Source of the DNA: an uncultured Granulosicoccaceae bacterium
Lineage (GTDB): Bacteria; Pseudomonadota; Gammaproteobacteria; Granulosicoccales; Granulosicoccaceae
Direction of reading: 5' to 3'
Assembly: GCA_937951345.1 (NCBI GenBank)
Contig: CALFCF010000004.1
Location: forward strand, 21,341 to 85,340
Length of the DNA stretch: 64,000 bases
Shown here: positions 1 to 10,169 of the stretch, piece by piece
Layout: every line of letters begins with the position of its first letter
How positions within the stretch are numbered: position 1 is the first letter of the stretch
The notes under the pieces: generated by a model
What the model was told of the DNA's origin: nothing
Seen by the model: only the letters and a program-made list of their open reading frames with translations
The model's database searches: none
Position numbers and translations under genes: made by a program

Positions 1-130
1 GGGGTGCTGCAACCAATAACAACACATAAAATCGCAGAAAATTTGCCTTGGTCGCAGTCGAACGATCTGCAGTCATGCGTGGCTACGTTGCGCTATCTGA
101 ATGCGAGCTATTCGAGTGTAATTGAATCGA

Positions 131-1252
131 TCATGAGGGTTCCATGATTTCTATGCGGTTATTCGCCTTGCGCCCCTCAGTCGTTGTGTTATCGAAACGG
201 GGACTTTCCGCACCCAGGCTTCTCAAGCTAAAGCGTCGGGCTGATAAACCCTTTTGAATCAGGTAAGTACCGACTCTGCGCAAGCGATTACGTGTGAGTC
301 TGGCCTGACCTATCGCAGTGCCTCTGTTGTCAGTGTGTGATAGCAGCACAATATTCGCACTCGGAAAACGCTTCAACAGGTCTGCCAGAAAATCCAGTTG
401 AGCAAAGGACTCGGGTAACAAATCAGCGGTGCCTTCGATAAATTGTACACCTGACAGAACACCATTAAGTAGCGAACAACCATCCTCGCGCACGGGGTAA
501 CCGGTTCGTGAAGCGGGACATTCATCTACAGCATCCTCGACACCATCACCGTCAGAATCGCTGATAACCTCTGTCACTGCAGGCTCTTCTGGCACCGGTG
601 TTTCGACAGTGGTATCCCCGGTCGGCAGCGTCGTGGCAGAAATACTGGTGTCACGCCCACCAAACCGGTACACCGCCATAAGACTTGCAACCTGCGAGTC
701 GCGATCAAGAATATTACCTTCAAGCCGCAGAGAAAACCGACTTCCGAGAAATAGCTCTGCACCCACGCCGCCGCCAAAGTACACGCTGCCATCAGTTTCC
801 AAAGGAATGGCCACACTCAATTCACGGTCAATAAAACCCAATCCAACACGCCCGTACAATGCCAGTCCAAAATTGGAGGGCACCAATTGACGATCGCGTG
901 TATCAAACAAACGGTAAAGAACCGATGCCTCCAACGCGCTAAAGTCGATTGTTGACCCTGTGTTGAATTCTGCTTCACCTAGCGTCCAGGCTTGCAACTG
1001 CGCACTCGCCAGATTGCCGAAATCGCGACCCAGCAAAAATGTCGCGGCACTGCCTGTGTCAGCACTATCGAGTATGCGCTCACCGGCAGTGAGAGAATCC
1101 GGCTGGAGAAACGATGCTCCCCCGCCGATACCTATGTACCAGTCGTCGTCGAGAGACCACGCAGACGCCGGCAACAACAAGACGAAAAACGTAAAACACC
1201 GAGCGGCGACTAAGAAGTTATTTAACATTTCACCCATCACGACACTTGCCAA
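131..1252 (-). CDS. OmpA-family outer membrane protein (beta-barrel, TSP3-like Asp-rich linker, C-terminal OmpA domain)
   Basis: Signal-like N-terminus, barrel-like DDWYIGIGGGASF, linker DSDGDGVEDAVDECP, C-terminal VLLSHTDNRGTAIGQARLTRNRLRRVGTYL...GRKANNRIEI typical of OmpA domains. Start may be 1228 (MLNNFLVAARC). Confidence 0.85.
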   Translation of the reverse strand: MASVVMGEMLNNFLVAARCFTFFVLLLPASAWSLDDDWYIGIGGGASFLQPDSLTAGERILDSADTGSAATFLLGRDFGNLASAQLQAWTLGEAEFNTGSTIDFSALEASVLYRLFDTRDRQLVPSNFGLALYGRVGLGFIDRELSVAIPLETDGSVYFGGGVGAELFLGSRFSLRLEGNILDRDSQVASLMAVYRFGGRDTSISATTLPTGDTTVETPVPEEPAVTEVISDSDGDGVEDAVDECPASRTGYPVREDGCSLLNGVLSGVQFIEGTADLLPESFAQLDFLADLLKRFPSANIVLLSHTDNRGTAIGQARLTRNRLRRVGTYLIQKGLSARRFSLRSLGAESPRFDNTTTEGRKANNRIEIMEPS

Positions 1253-1607
1253 GGCGCTGAACCGAAATTAGAAGGAGGTCATTATCGTCTGGATTCAACA
1301 GGCAGTGTCGGGTAATACTACCGACAGGCTGGAGACACTGGACTTTTGACTGCGATCCTATGGAATATAGTCAACAAACCGCCTGGTGCGGCACGTTCCA
1401 ACCCTTTTCGACATCGAAGTAGTATAATAATAAATTATGGCGGCATTCCAGGCACCTGTTCACATAACATTACATCGTCGCAGATGGCTTGATGTACTGT
1501 GCAGATTCTCAATAACCTGTATTTGACAATAAGCGGTGTGACGGATGTAATCACCGTCAACCAGAGAAACCCGGACAGCGGATGCCTCAAAGAACCGCCT
1601 CCCACCT

Positions 1608-2765
1608 ATGAACAGCCAGCAATCAACCAACCGAAGCACCAGACAGCGATCAAAATCCAATCGCCACGATGCGACGCACCCGCGAAGTAACCGCAATCTA
1701 ATCATCATGGCGTTTCTGTTCTGCACGGTCGCACTGTGGCTGACTTTTGCAGTGGTTTTCGGCGGCCTTGGCGGCCACATATTCTCGACAATATCCCGCT
1801 CGGAATACCTACTGAATTCAAAAAACACTTATCACGAATCACATGAGGCGATGCTTGCCGAGCAGAAACTCTACAAAGACAAAATTAAAGAAGCAGCGAA
1901 ACGGGCAAAACTCGCACGCGGTGAAAGTGCTGCAGATTCCAAATACAAAAACCAAAAATCCGGTCGTCTGATTTTTGAAGAGGAAGTTCTGGCTAAACGA
2001 CTATCAACTGAAATCCAGGCTGAACTCGAAAAACAAGGAATCTCGGCAGACGATCGAGAGGCGATTGCACATGTCAGACGGGAGTTGCTTGAATCGAAAG
2101 ACGTCAGGCGATCAGATGTTATCGCCCTGCTTAAACTCAGGGAACAGCAACTTGAAAATGTAAAAGAAGGCAGAATCACCATACAGTCCCGCGCCGATAG
2201 TGATCAGGACATCCGTGATCAGCAGGGCGCGGTTCAGGAAACGATCGAGAGTGACCCAGAGCGATCCGAGTCGGTAGACGCTCCTGAAACCTATGTAGTG
2301 TCAGCGCCGGGATCAGGATCTGGGCAAGGGTCAATATTAGCGTCAGAATCGGAATCTACGTCAGGTTCAACATCGCCAGCGAACGCATCGGCAAGACCAC
2401 CGGCTACCACCGATACCGAACAACCCAAAGTAACAAATGTAACGGTTGCCAACCGGGTTCGTATCGACTTTCTTGACAATACCTGCGGTACACTTGGTGA
2501 TCAGTTCGAATTCATGCCTGTCGAGTACCGCAAAGGTAGCACGGCCATTAAAGGCTCCAGCCTTGATAGACTGGACACACTGATCAAACTTGCGCGTTCC
2601 TGCGGAGCGGTAAAACTGTCGGTATACCCGACTAAGACAGGGATAGCAGAGGACAATGAAACCGACAGGGATCTATTGTACCTACGCAATGCTGAAGTTA
2701 AATATTATCTTCTTCAACGCCTTGTACCGAAAGAATCTATTCACCTGTATGAGACACTGAATTGA
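1608..2765 (+). CDS. Single-TM, coiled-coil protein with divergent OmpA/MotB-like C-terminus
   Basis: TM segment LIIMAFLFCTVALWLTFAVVFGGLGGHIF, charged helical region, Ser/Thr-rich linker, C-terminal VRIDFLDNTCG...LDRLDTLIKLARSCGAVKLSVYPTKTG resembling a degenerate OmpA fold. Confidence 0.6.
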   Translation: MNSQQSTNRSTRQRSKSNRHDATHPRSNRNLIIMAFLFCTVALWLTFAVVFGGLGGHIFSTISRSEYLLNSKNTYHESHEAMLAEQKLYKDKIKEAAKRAKLARGESAADSKYKNQKSGRLIFEEEVLAKRLSTEIQAELEKQGISADDREAIAHVRRELLESKDVRRSDVIALLKLREQQLENVKEGRITIQSRADSDQDIRDQQGAVQETIESDPERSESVDAPETYVVSAPGSGSGQGSILASESESTSGSTSPANASARPPATTDTEQPKVTNVTVANRVRIDFLDNTCGTLGDQFEFMPVEYRKGSTAIKGSSLDRLDTLIKLARSCGAVKLSVYPTKTGIAEDNETDRDLLYLRNAEVKYYLLQRLVPKESIHLYETLN

Positions 2766-2926
2766 TAATGCATCAAAATAAACTGCAAAAGGAATGAATC
2801 AGAAGCTGCACTAGTACTGGCTCTGTTTCTATTTGCTTGTGCATTGGTGTCTGTTCACCTGGTTCCGCCCTGTTTGACGAGCGAATCAAACCAAAAACCC
2901 ACTCCTATAAATAACTTACCTGACCG

Positions 2927-3760
2927 ATGATTCACAGCTACACGTTGTTTGGCGATCCTGTTGACCATAGCCTGTCTCCGAAAATCCACTCGCTGTTCGC
3001 CGAGCAGGTGCAGCGACGCATCAACTATTCAACAACTCACGTGTCCTGCGATGGACTGGCGGCAGCGATTGAAAATTTTCAGGCGAGTGGAGGACAAGGT
3101 TGCAACATCACTCTGCCACACAAGGAACAGGCCGTGAATTTGTGCGATACGCTCGACGAAGCTGCACGAATTGCCGGAGCGGTTAACACCATACGATTTG
3201 AAAAAGACGGTTCCAGGAAGGGTTTCAATACCGATGGTAGTGGTCTTGTTGCCGACTTAACAGGTAATCTCAATTTAGATTTGTCCAACAAGCGTATTCT
3301 ATTGTTGGGCGCCGGTGGCGCTGCGCGCGGCATCATTTATCCCCTATGCCTGTCTGGTCCTTCGTCACTGACTATTGCAAACCGCACTCAATCGAAAGCA
3401 GAGCAACTCGCCGTAGACTTTGCGCAGCACGGCAATATCAACGCGACCTCACTGGAATCGTTAGCAGGCTCAGATATTTTCCACGGATTTGATCTGGTCA
3501 TTAATTCAACATCGGCGGCTTACCAGGGTGGTAGGTTAGATCTGCCTGCATCAATCCTGAATGAACGATCACAGATTTATGATCTGTCTTACAGTCGGGA
3601 CGCAAGCGTTGCCACGCCGTTTGTCACCTGGGGCACAGAGCACAATTGCGCGCATTGCGTAGACGGGCTCGGCATGTTGCTGGAGCAGGCGGCTGATGCG
3701 TTTTTTGTGTGGGAGGGCGTAAGACCCAAAACACGTATGATCAGTCCGCAAATACGTTGA
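2927..3760 (+). CDS. aroE: Shikimate dehydrogenase
   Basis: FGDPVDHSLSPKIHS, NITLPHKEQA, GAVNTIR, NTDGSGLVADL, LLLGAGGAARGI motifs. Confidence 0.95.
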   Translation: MIHSYTLFGDPVDHSLSPKIHSLFAEQVQRRINYSTTHVSCDGLAAAIENFQASGGQGCNITLPHKEQAVNLCDTLDEAARIAGAVNTIRFEKDGSRKGFNTDGSGLVADLTGNLNLDLSNKRILLLGAGGAARGIIYPLCLSGPSSLTIANRTQSKAEQLAVDFAQHGNINATSLESLAGSDIFHGFDLVINSTSAAYQGGRLDLPASILNERSQIYDLSYSRDASVATPFVTWGTEHNCAHCVDGLGMLLEQAADAFFVWEGVRPKTRMISPQIR

Positions 3761-3812
3761 GTTAACCGCAACAAGTTACCAAACCGGATGGCGAACCGGA
3801 TACCGAACCGAT

Positions 3813-4382
3813 ATGAATTTAGCGACTGAAGCGATATCAACAACGATATTAATGTCAATGAAGGAATGGCTAGTCACGGGGCAGCAAAAGATAACTCAAA
3901 AACAAACACGCCTCCCCCGGTTGTACATCGCTCGATTTTTTATACTGTCGATAGCATTACTGGCATCGTGTGCAGTTTCCGGGGTTGCCCGGGCAGACAA
4001 GCTACCGCAACCTCCCTTACAGACGGTATTGTTAGACATTGCGGGAACAACACTATTGACAGAATTAGCTGTCACACCTGTCGAGCGACAACGCGGCCTC
4101 AGTTACCGGCCATTACTGGAGCGCAACGCTGGTATGTTGTTCGTGTATCAGCAAGAGCGACCGTTGATTTTCACTATGCGAGAAACATCGATTCCGCTGT
4201 CAATTGCCTTCATCAACGAACAGCTCGAGATAATCGAAATCCTGACAATGGAACCGTTCGCGAAAGAAAATTATCCTTCAAGCCGTCCTGCACGGTATGC
4301 ACTGGAGGTCAACGCTGGCTGGTTCAAACAGAATGGGATCACCGCCGGTGCAAAGATAACCTTACAACCCGATACCGAATAA
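3813..4382 (+). CDS. DUF192 family protein (exported)
   Basis: VTPVERQRGLSYRPLLERNAGMLFVYQQERPLIFTMRETSIPLSIAFI is typical of DUF192; TM/signal segment upstream. Start may be the internal MKEWLV. Confidence 0.85.
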   Translation: MNLATEAISTTILMSMKEWLVTGQQKITQKQTRLPRLYIARFFILSIALLASCAVSGVARADKLPQPPLQTVLLDIAGTTLLTELAVTPVERQRGLSYRPLLERNAGMLFVYQQERPLIFTMRETSIPLSIAFINEQLEIIEILTMEPFAKENYPSSRPARYALEVNAGWFKQNGITAGAKITLQPDTE

Positions 4383-4417
4383 CGTCTCGTTCCCGACGCT
4401 TAAGTGGCCTGATCTGA

Positions 4418-6127
4418 TCAATGCCGGAAATGGCGCATCCCGGTAAAAAGCATAGCCATGCCGTGTTCATTCGCGGCCTCTATGACTTCGTTGTCATTAC
4501 GCGAACCACCGGGCTGAATAATTGACGTTATACCCGCAGCTGCAGCCTCATCAATGCCATCCCGAAACGGGAAAAAAGCATCGGATGCGAGCGAAGCACC
4601 GGCAACAACCAACCCTTCATCCTGTGCTTTAATCGCTGCAATCCGCGCAGAATAGACTCGACTCATCTGGCCTGCACCGATGCCCACTGACTGTCCGTCA
4701 CGTGCATACACGATGGCATTGGATTTAACGTGCTTGGCAACTTTCCACGCGAACAACAAATCGTGCAGCTGAGTTCCATCCGGTTTACGTTCAGAGACGA
4801 TGCGGTAGCCCTCCGCTGAAAGTAACGCATCATCAGCAGACTGAATAAGGTAGCCACCACCAGCGGTTTTCAGTGATGGTGCAGTATCCATCGTCCAGGG
4901 GGCTTGTAGTTCAAGCACACGGATTGCCGGCTTGGTTTGCAATTTGGCAATCGCGGCAGAGGTAAATTCCGGCGCTAGCAACACCTCGACGAATTGCCGC
5001 TCGATGATGATACCAGCGAGATCTTCATCAACCGGGCCGTTAATCGCGATGATGCCACCGAATGCCGAGGTTGGATCGCAGGCGTACGCGCGTTCGTAGG
5101 CTGCATCGGCAGTGTCAGCAACTGCAACACCACAGGGATTGGCGTGCTTGACAATAACGCAACAGGTTTCGCTGAATTCACGGGCGAGATCAAGAGCAGC
5201 AGCAGCGTCCGCGATGTTGTTGTAGGAAAGTTCCTTGCCCTGAATTTGTTTTGCATCTGAAAGTGACGGGCTGCTTTGCCGTTGCATCAAGGACTTCTCA
5301 GGGTTTGCCGGATCACCAAACCGTCGAGATGATGCATCCACAAAAAAGGCCGCCTGCTGATGCGGATTCTCCCCGTAACGCAATGCCTGCTTCTGCTTCA
5401 GAAGCAGCAATCTGGACGGGTTGTTGCCGTTATCAGGGTCAGGCGTTGCCTTTGTCTTTGCCTTAGGGTCACTCGTATCATCTACAGTCCCTACCCGATG
5501 CTGATCATGATCGGAAGGTTTTGTCAGCGACGCTGATGCAGAAAGGAAATCAGCGATGACACAATCGTATTGAGCGGTGTGCGTAAACGCGGCTGCCGCC
5601 AGCTCGATCCGCAATTCATCTGAGACATCTCCGGTCTGTTCGATGCTGTCGGCGACGCGGGCGTAATCCTTCACATTGGTCACGATCGATACAAAAGCAT
5701 GGTTCTTGGCAGCAGCTCTGATCATCGCAGGACCACCAACATCAATATTTTCAATTGCTTGCGAAAAGTTACAGTCAGGTTTTTCAATGGTCTGGGCGAA
5801 TGGATAAAGATTGACAATGACAATATCAATGGTGTTGATGCCGTGCGCCGCAAGCACGCTATCATCAGTGCCTCTGCGCGCCAGGACGCCCGCATGCACG
5901 GCCGGATGCAGAGTCTTTACCCGGCCATCCATAATTTCCGGAAAGCCAGTCAATTCAGATACATCCACTACCGTCAGGCCCGCCTCACGCAGTACGGTCG
6001 CAGTTCCTCCCGTTGATACCAAGCGGTAGCCTGCCTGAGCCAGCCGATCGGCAAACTCAGCAACCCCTGACTTGTCCGACACACTTAACAGAGCAGTGCG
6101 TTGTTGTCGTTCAGACGCCTGATTCAC
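4418..6127 (-). CDS. purH: Bifunctional AICAR formyltransferase/IMP cyclohydrolase
   Basis: [67 protein letters not shown]. Confidence 0.96.
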   Translation of the reverse strand: MNQASERQQRTALLSVSDKSGVAEFADRLAQAGYRLVSTGGTATVLREAGLTVVDVSELTGFPEIMDGRVKTLHPAVHAGVLARRGTDDSVLAAHGINTIDIVIVNLYPFAQTIEKPDCNFSQAIENIDVGGPAMIRAAAKNHAFVSIVTNVKDYARVADSIEQTGDVSDELRIELAAAAFTHTAQYDCVIADFLSASASLTKPSDHDQHRVGTVDDTSDPKAKTKATPDPDNGNNPSRLLLLKQKQALRYGENPHQQAAFFVDASSRRFGDPANPEKSLMQRQSSPSLSDAKQIQGKELSYNNIADAAAALDLAREFSETCCVIVKHANPCGVAVADTADAAYERAYACDPTSAFGGIIAINGPVDEDLAGIIIERQFVEVLLAPEFTSAAIAKLQTKPAIRVLELQAPWTMDTAPSLKTAGGGYLIQSADDALLSAEGYRIVSERKPDGTQLHDLLFAWKVAKHVKSNAIVYARDGQSVGIGAGQMSRVYSARIAAIKAQDEGLVVAGASLASDAFFPFRDGIDEAAAAGITSIIQPGGSRNDNEVIEAANEHGMAMLFTGMRHFRH

Positions 6128-6167
6128 AGTGAATCCTCGATGAAGAGTAAAAATAGATGGTGTTTAA

Positions 6168-6206
6168 CCTGCTCTATTCATGAAGTCCCTTCACGAATAG
6201 AGCAGG
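6168..6206. terminator. Strong hairpin between fis and purH (fis terminator and/or purH leader element)
   Basis: CCTGCTCTATTCATGAA - gtccc - TTCACGAATAGAGCAGG; 17-bp stem with one G-U type mismatch; no long T-tract. Confidence 0.5.
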
Positions 6207-6238
6207 CTAGCCGCTGCTAAAACCGCGCCGGTCAAGGG

Positions 6239-6682
6239 CTATTGGTCGCTGAGCCGGCTACGCAGTTTGCCTCTGCTTATGCCCAGATATGTTGCAGCGC
6301 GACTTTGGTTGTCATCACATATATCAAGCACATAATCTATCACTGCCGCTTCGACCTGTGATACCACCATCTGGTAGAGATCGCCGGGAGGTTGGCCGTC
6401 AAGCGCTGCAAAATATCTATTCAGCTCCTCGTACACACAGCACTGAAGCGCTGTCCTGCCGGGTACTGAATTCAAGTTTGACAGATGCCCCGCTGTCAAT
6501 GCCGGCTGCGACACGATATCCGACCCGACAGTAGCGTGCAGGGTTGTTGATAAGTGTGTGGATTGATTGTGCTTAACTTGTTCATCGTGCTCGGCAACAT
6601 GTGCTGTACTGATGTCGTTTGTCGCAGTGTCGCGCATCGTAGAGTTATCCGATGAAGATCTATAAGTATTTCTCAGACTCAT
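6239..6682 (-). CDS. fis: Fis-family DNA-binding protein with N-terminal extension
   Basis: C-terminal EAAVIDYVLDICDDNQSRAATYLGISRGKLRSRL is a Fis HTH; about 147 aa against about 98 aa for classical Fis. Confidence 0.85.
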   Translation of the reverse strand: MSLRNTYRSSSDNSTMRDTATNDISTAHVAEHDEQVKHNQSTHLSTTLHATVGSDIVSQPALTAGHLSNLNSVPGRTALQCCVYEELNRYFAALDGQPPGDLYQMVVSQVEAAVIDYVLDICDDNQSRAATYLGISRGKLRSRLSDQ

Positions 6683-6750
6683 TGTCTGAAGCAGTTAAAT
6701 TAGCGATCGAATTTTTAAATTATCAAGTATTTGCAAAGCTAACATGCGAA

Positions 6751-6768
6751 AAGCCCGAAAACGGGCTT
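6751..6768 (-). terminator. Hairpin upstream of fis (possible attenuator/terminator)
   Basis: AAGCCCG-AAAA-CGGGCTT followed on the minus strand by a short T run; lies about 70 bp upstream of the fis ATG. Confidence 0.5.
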
Positions 6769-7607
6769 CCACACTGTATTTTACTTTGCAATCGATCGAT
6801 TTAACGTGAGCGTTGTGATTCAGAACTGGTAATGGATGCTTGTTAATTTCCACGCGAATTTGCATTGCAGATTTATGTTGCAGATTTACGTTGTGGATTA
6901 ATTTTATTCCAGGACCAATAACGAATTTACCTTCCGTAGATTTACGCTGTCTCAAGCTTGCGCATCTTTCGTTTTTAATTCCTCTACCTGCAAGTCGAAA
7001 AAGAGATAACCCGGGCAAAGTTCGTGTACGACCTTGTGTGAATGCTTTAAAGCGCATCAACGCATTGCGTCAACGCACAGGATCCGAGGTACAGACAAAC
7101 AAATAATGAGACAAAAATCAAAACGAATATAAAAAAATATCAAAACAAACATGGAAACAAACATGGAAACAACGTCGAAGCGCGTACTTGCGCTTTGATG
7201 CTTGCATATTAGCATTTCCGAAAACATTCAGCAGCAACTAATGTACTGATAATTACAACAGTTGACAAAATCCTTTACCGCTAGTGCAGCCACAATCTCC
7301 GTATAAACGGTTACGTATTTTTATCGATGAAGGAACGCTTGAACGGAGCGGCCGAGTGCAATTTCGGGTAGACGAATGTCAAATTCCATCAGATAGATAC
7401 AACAACTAAAGTCTTTTGGGTTAAACAAAAAACAATCACGGTTTCTGATAAATCGGAACCTGGAATTATAACTTCGAAAAAATCACGAGCATTCTGAGAC
7501 AGGCATCGAGGCAAGTTAACAAACGGGTTTTTATTGCGCTGATGACGCACACCCGGATCAGAGGGAACTGCACCGCGTCGATCCGCTACCCGTCACCGGG
7601 AGTTGTT

Positions 7608-8576
7608 TCAACTCGAAAAAAACGCATCAACCAGTTGCAGTTGATCAACAGCACTTTCAACCTGATTGATACGTTGTCTAAATTGTGCGGCATCGCGCTT
7701 ATTCTTCAGGTACCAGGCAATATGTTTTCGTGCGACACGAACACCACGATACTCCCCGTAAACCGAGTGAATGCCCTTTAGATGCCGAACAACCGTATTT
7801 TGTAACTCTGTTTTTTGCACAGAAGCGCGATCGATGTCAGTGCCATTATTCAATGCAGCTGATATTCGTGAAAAAATGAAAGGATCACCCTGGGCCGCCC
7901 GTCCAATCATCAATGCATCGGCACCGGTAAATTCAAGCACACGCCGCGCACTGGTTGAATCTGTTATGTCGCCGTTAGCAATAACAGGTATGTTCACTGC
8001 CTGTTTGATATCTCGTATCGTGTCATATTCAGCCTCACCTTTGAACCTGTCTTCACGTGTTCGCCCGTGAACTGCAAGACACTGAATACCATTACGTTCT
8101 GCGATTTGCGCAATACGCACGCCATTGCGTTGCTCAGGAGTGGGCCCGGTGCGGATTTTCAAAGTGACCGGCACGTTAACACCAGACACCACCGTAGCCA
8201 GTATTTTATCAACCAGCTTTTCGTCAGATAACAACGCAGAACCCGCAAGTTTTTTACAAACTTTTTTTGCCGGGCACCCCATATTGATATCGATCACATC
8301 AGCACCAAGCTTGATGTTAAAGCGCGCGGCAGCAAGCAGTGTGTCCGGGTCTGATCCGGCGATTTGAACAATATGCGGCCCGTCGAAATCAGTTTTTAGT
8401 ATACGGTTCCTGGTCTTTTCAGTGGCATGTAAAGTTGTGTCTGACGAAATCATTTCGGATGCAGCACAGACGGCTCCCTGCTCCAGACAGATCTGGCGAA
8501 ATACGACATCACTGATGCCCGCCATAGGCGCTAGCAGTAATTTGCCATCAAAATCGTAGCGACCAATCGAAAACAT
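7608..8576 (-). CDS. dusB: tRNA-dihydrouridine synthase B
   Basis: LLAPMAGISDVVFRQICLEQGA, DINMGCPAKKVCKKLAGSALL, VTLKIRTG, VHGRTREDRFKGEAEYDTI, IANGDI, GADALMIGRAAQGDPFIF. Confidence 0.95.
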   Translation of the reverse strand: MFSIGRYDFDGKLLLAPMAGISDVVFRQICLEQGAVCAASEMISSDTTLHATEKTRNRILKTDFDGPHIVQIAGSDPDTLLAAARFNIKLGADVIDINMGCPAKKVCKKLAGSALLSDEKLVDKILATVVSGVNVPVTLKIRTGPTPEQRNGVRIAQIAERNGIQCLAVHGRTREDRFKGEAEYDTIRDIKQAVNIPVIANGDITDSTSARRVLEFTGADALMIGRAAQGDPFIFSRISAALNNGTDIDRASVQKTELQNTVVRHLKGIHSVYGEYRGVRVARKHIAWYLKNKRDAAQFRQRINQVESAVDQLQLVDAFFSS

Positions 8577-8637
8577 CGTGTGAAGTTGTAACCTTGATTC
8601 GAATAGGTTGAGAGCGTCAGGTCGAAACGGCGGACAC

Positions 8638-10161
8638 TTAGCGGAAACTCAGTTCGAGTGACACGGCGCTATCACCGGGATCCAGAACGTCCAATGATAT
8701 ACGTTGTTGCTCACCGGGACGAAGCACGCTGTCAGGCGCGAGATTATTGCGCTGCAGATACAGGTTGGGTTCGAATTCGTTTGATGCCACTGTGCGACGC
8801 GCACTATCTGATAACCACATAAACAATACCGGATAGCGTTGCTCAAAGTCTGCTGTATTTCGCAAAACTATTGTTATGGCCAATGCGCTTTCGATATGAG
8901 GATGTGAAAATATCTTCTTATCGACTACCAGCAGCTTAGTGGTATCGAGTCGTGCCGGTACACTGCAGCCGCTTGCCAGACACCAAAGCTTGTAGCCCGG
9001 ACGAAGCAGCGGCTTATCAGCCAGCCGATCACGGTGGCTGTAGGCGTACAAGGCGCTAACGATAGCGAACACGCACAGACTCAATAGCGCGCGCAGACTC
9101 CAACGCGCCAGCCGTCCCTTGCGTCGTTGCGAAACCGTCTCGTCAGCCTGTTTTTGCAGTTCTTCCTGTTTTGCCTGACCGGCTAGCTCAGTGGCAAGAC
9201 CCGGCCGAACAGATACATCACCTGCGCGCAGATGAGCGCCGGCACCGTCAGCCGATTCACCTGATCCATGCTGCGTATCATCCAGGGCATGGTCATGCGC
9301 ATCATCAAGCGCGATCCGATCTGCCAAATCCGGATCAGCCGACAGATCAGTTTTTGCATCGCCGTCTGCGGCGTAATTCAGGCTTGTCGAATCGAGCGTG
9401 CTATCCAAGTGGCTGTTGCCATCGTCAGATACTGCGGGCAAAGCTTTTATCGGGTGAACAATCGTGGCATTGCCGTCAGCGTCTCGAAAGTCAAATTCGA
9501 CAAGCGATGGTCCATCACTGTCATCCAATGAGAAATTACGCTTATCCGTACCTGGAAAAATCGCATTGTTGCGCCTTATGGAGTGTCGGTCACTGGATGA
9601 ATCATCCGGATCAATGGAATTTGTGCCGTCACTAGTCGCATCAGTGTCGACATCGCGATCACTGCCGCGTGTATGTGTGGAAGCTGGGGCGTCGAGCGAA
9701 TAGCCTTCATCACCGGCATCAGCGGTGTGGCTCAGGGCTTCGTCCGCAGCAGCATCAACGACGTCGAAATCCAACTGCAGAGCATCTGTAGTGTTATCTT
9801 CAAAGCTGGACAAAGGCAGATCTGCATCAGGTCCCAACAGATCAATGTCTGCCCCACCCGCAGAGAGATCGGCTTTGTTGTCATAGTAATCCGGGGCCGG
9901 CAATGCCGGAAACTGAGGTTCTTCGGCATTTTCCGGATCGATCGTGCTGCTTTGATAGCCGGCAGCCAATTGATCATTGGGCTCGACCATAGCTGTAAGA
10001 TCCAGCTGTTCGACCTCATGCAAATGCTCGCGGGCATCAAACACCTGCAGGCACTCGCCACAGCGGACACGGCTGTCCACTGAGTCGAGAATAGCCTGTG
10101 GCACCTCAAAGACCGTATTGCAGGTTTTGCAACGAGTCAGCGGAGTTGATGATTCCATCAA
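8638..10161 (-). CDS. Zinc-ribbon/DUF3426 protein with long acidic central region
   Basis: N-terminal TRCKTCNTVFEVPQAILDSVDSRVRCGECLQVFDA (MJ0042-type zinc ribbon), TM segment, DUF3426-like C-terminus; sits next to prmA. Confidence 0.85.
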   Translation of the reverse strand: MMESSTPLTRCKTCNTVFEVPQAILDSVDSRVRCGECLQVFDAREHLHEVEQLDLTAMVEPNDQLAAGYQSSTIDPENAEEPQFPALPAPDYYDNKADLSAGGADIDLLGPDADLPLSSFEDNTTDALQLDFDVVDAAADEALSHTADAGDEGYSLDAPASTHTRGSDRDVDTDATSDGTNSIDPDDSSSDRHSIRRNNAIFPGTDKRNFSLDDSDGPSLVEFDFRDADGNATIVHPIKALPAVSDDGNSHLDSTLDSTSLNYAADGDAKTDLSADPDLADRIALDDAHDHALDDTQHGSGESADGAGAHLRAGDVSVRPGLATELAGQAKQEELQKQADETVSQRRKGRLARWSLRALLSLCVFAIVSALYAYSHRDRLADKPLLRPGYKLWCLASGCSVPARLDTTKLLVVDKKIFSHPHIESALAITIVLRNTADFEQRYPVLFMWLSDSARRTVASNEFEPNLYLQRNNLAPDSVLRPGEQQRISLDVLDPGDSAVSLELSFR

Positions 10162-10169
10162 CCTTCCTG

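Noticed and set aside
6695-7106. ORFs of 121 aa (minus) and 88 aa (plus) in the dusB-fis gap
   Set aside because: Mutually overlapping, no recognisable domain, AT-rich sequence with tandem repeats; no support for coding.
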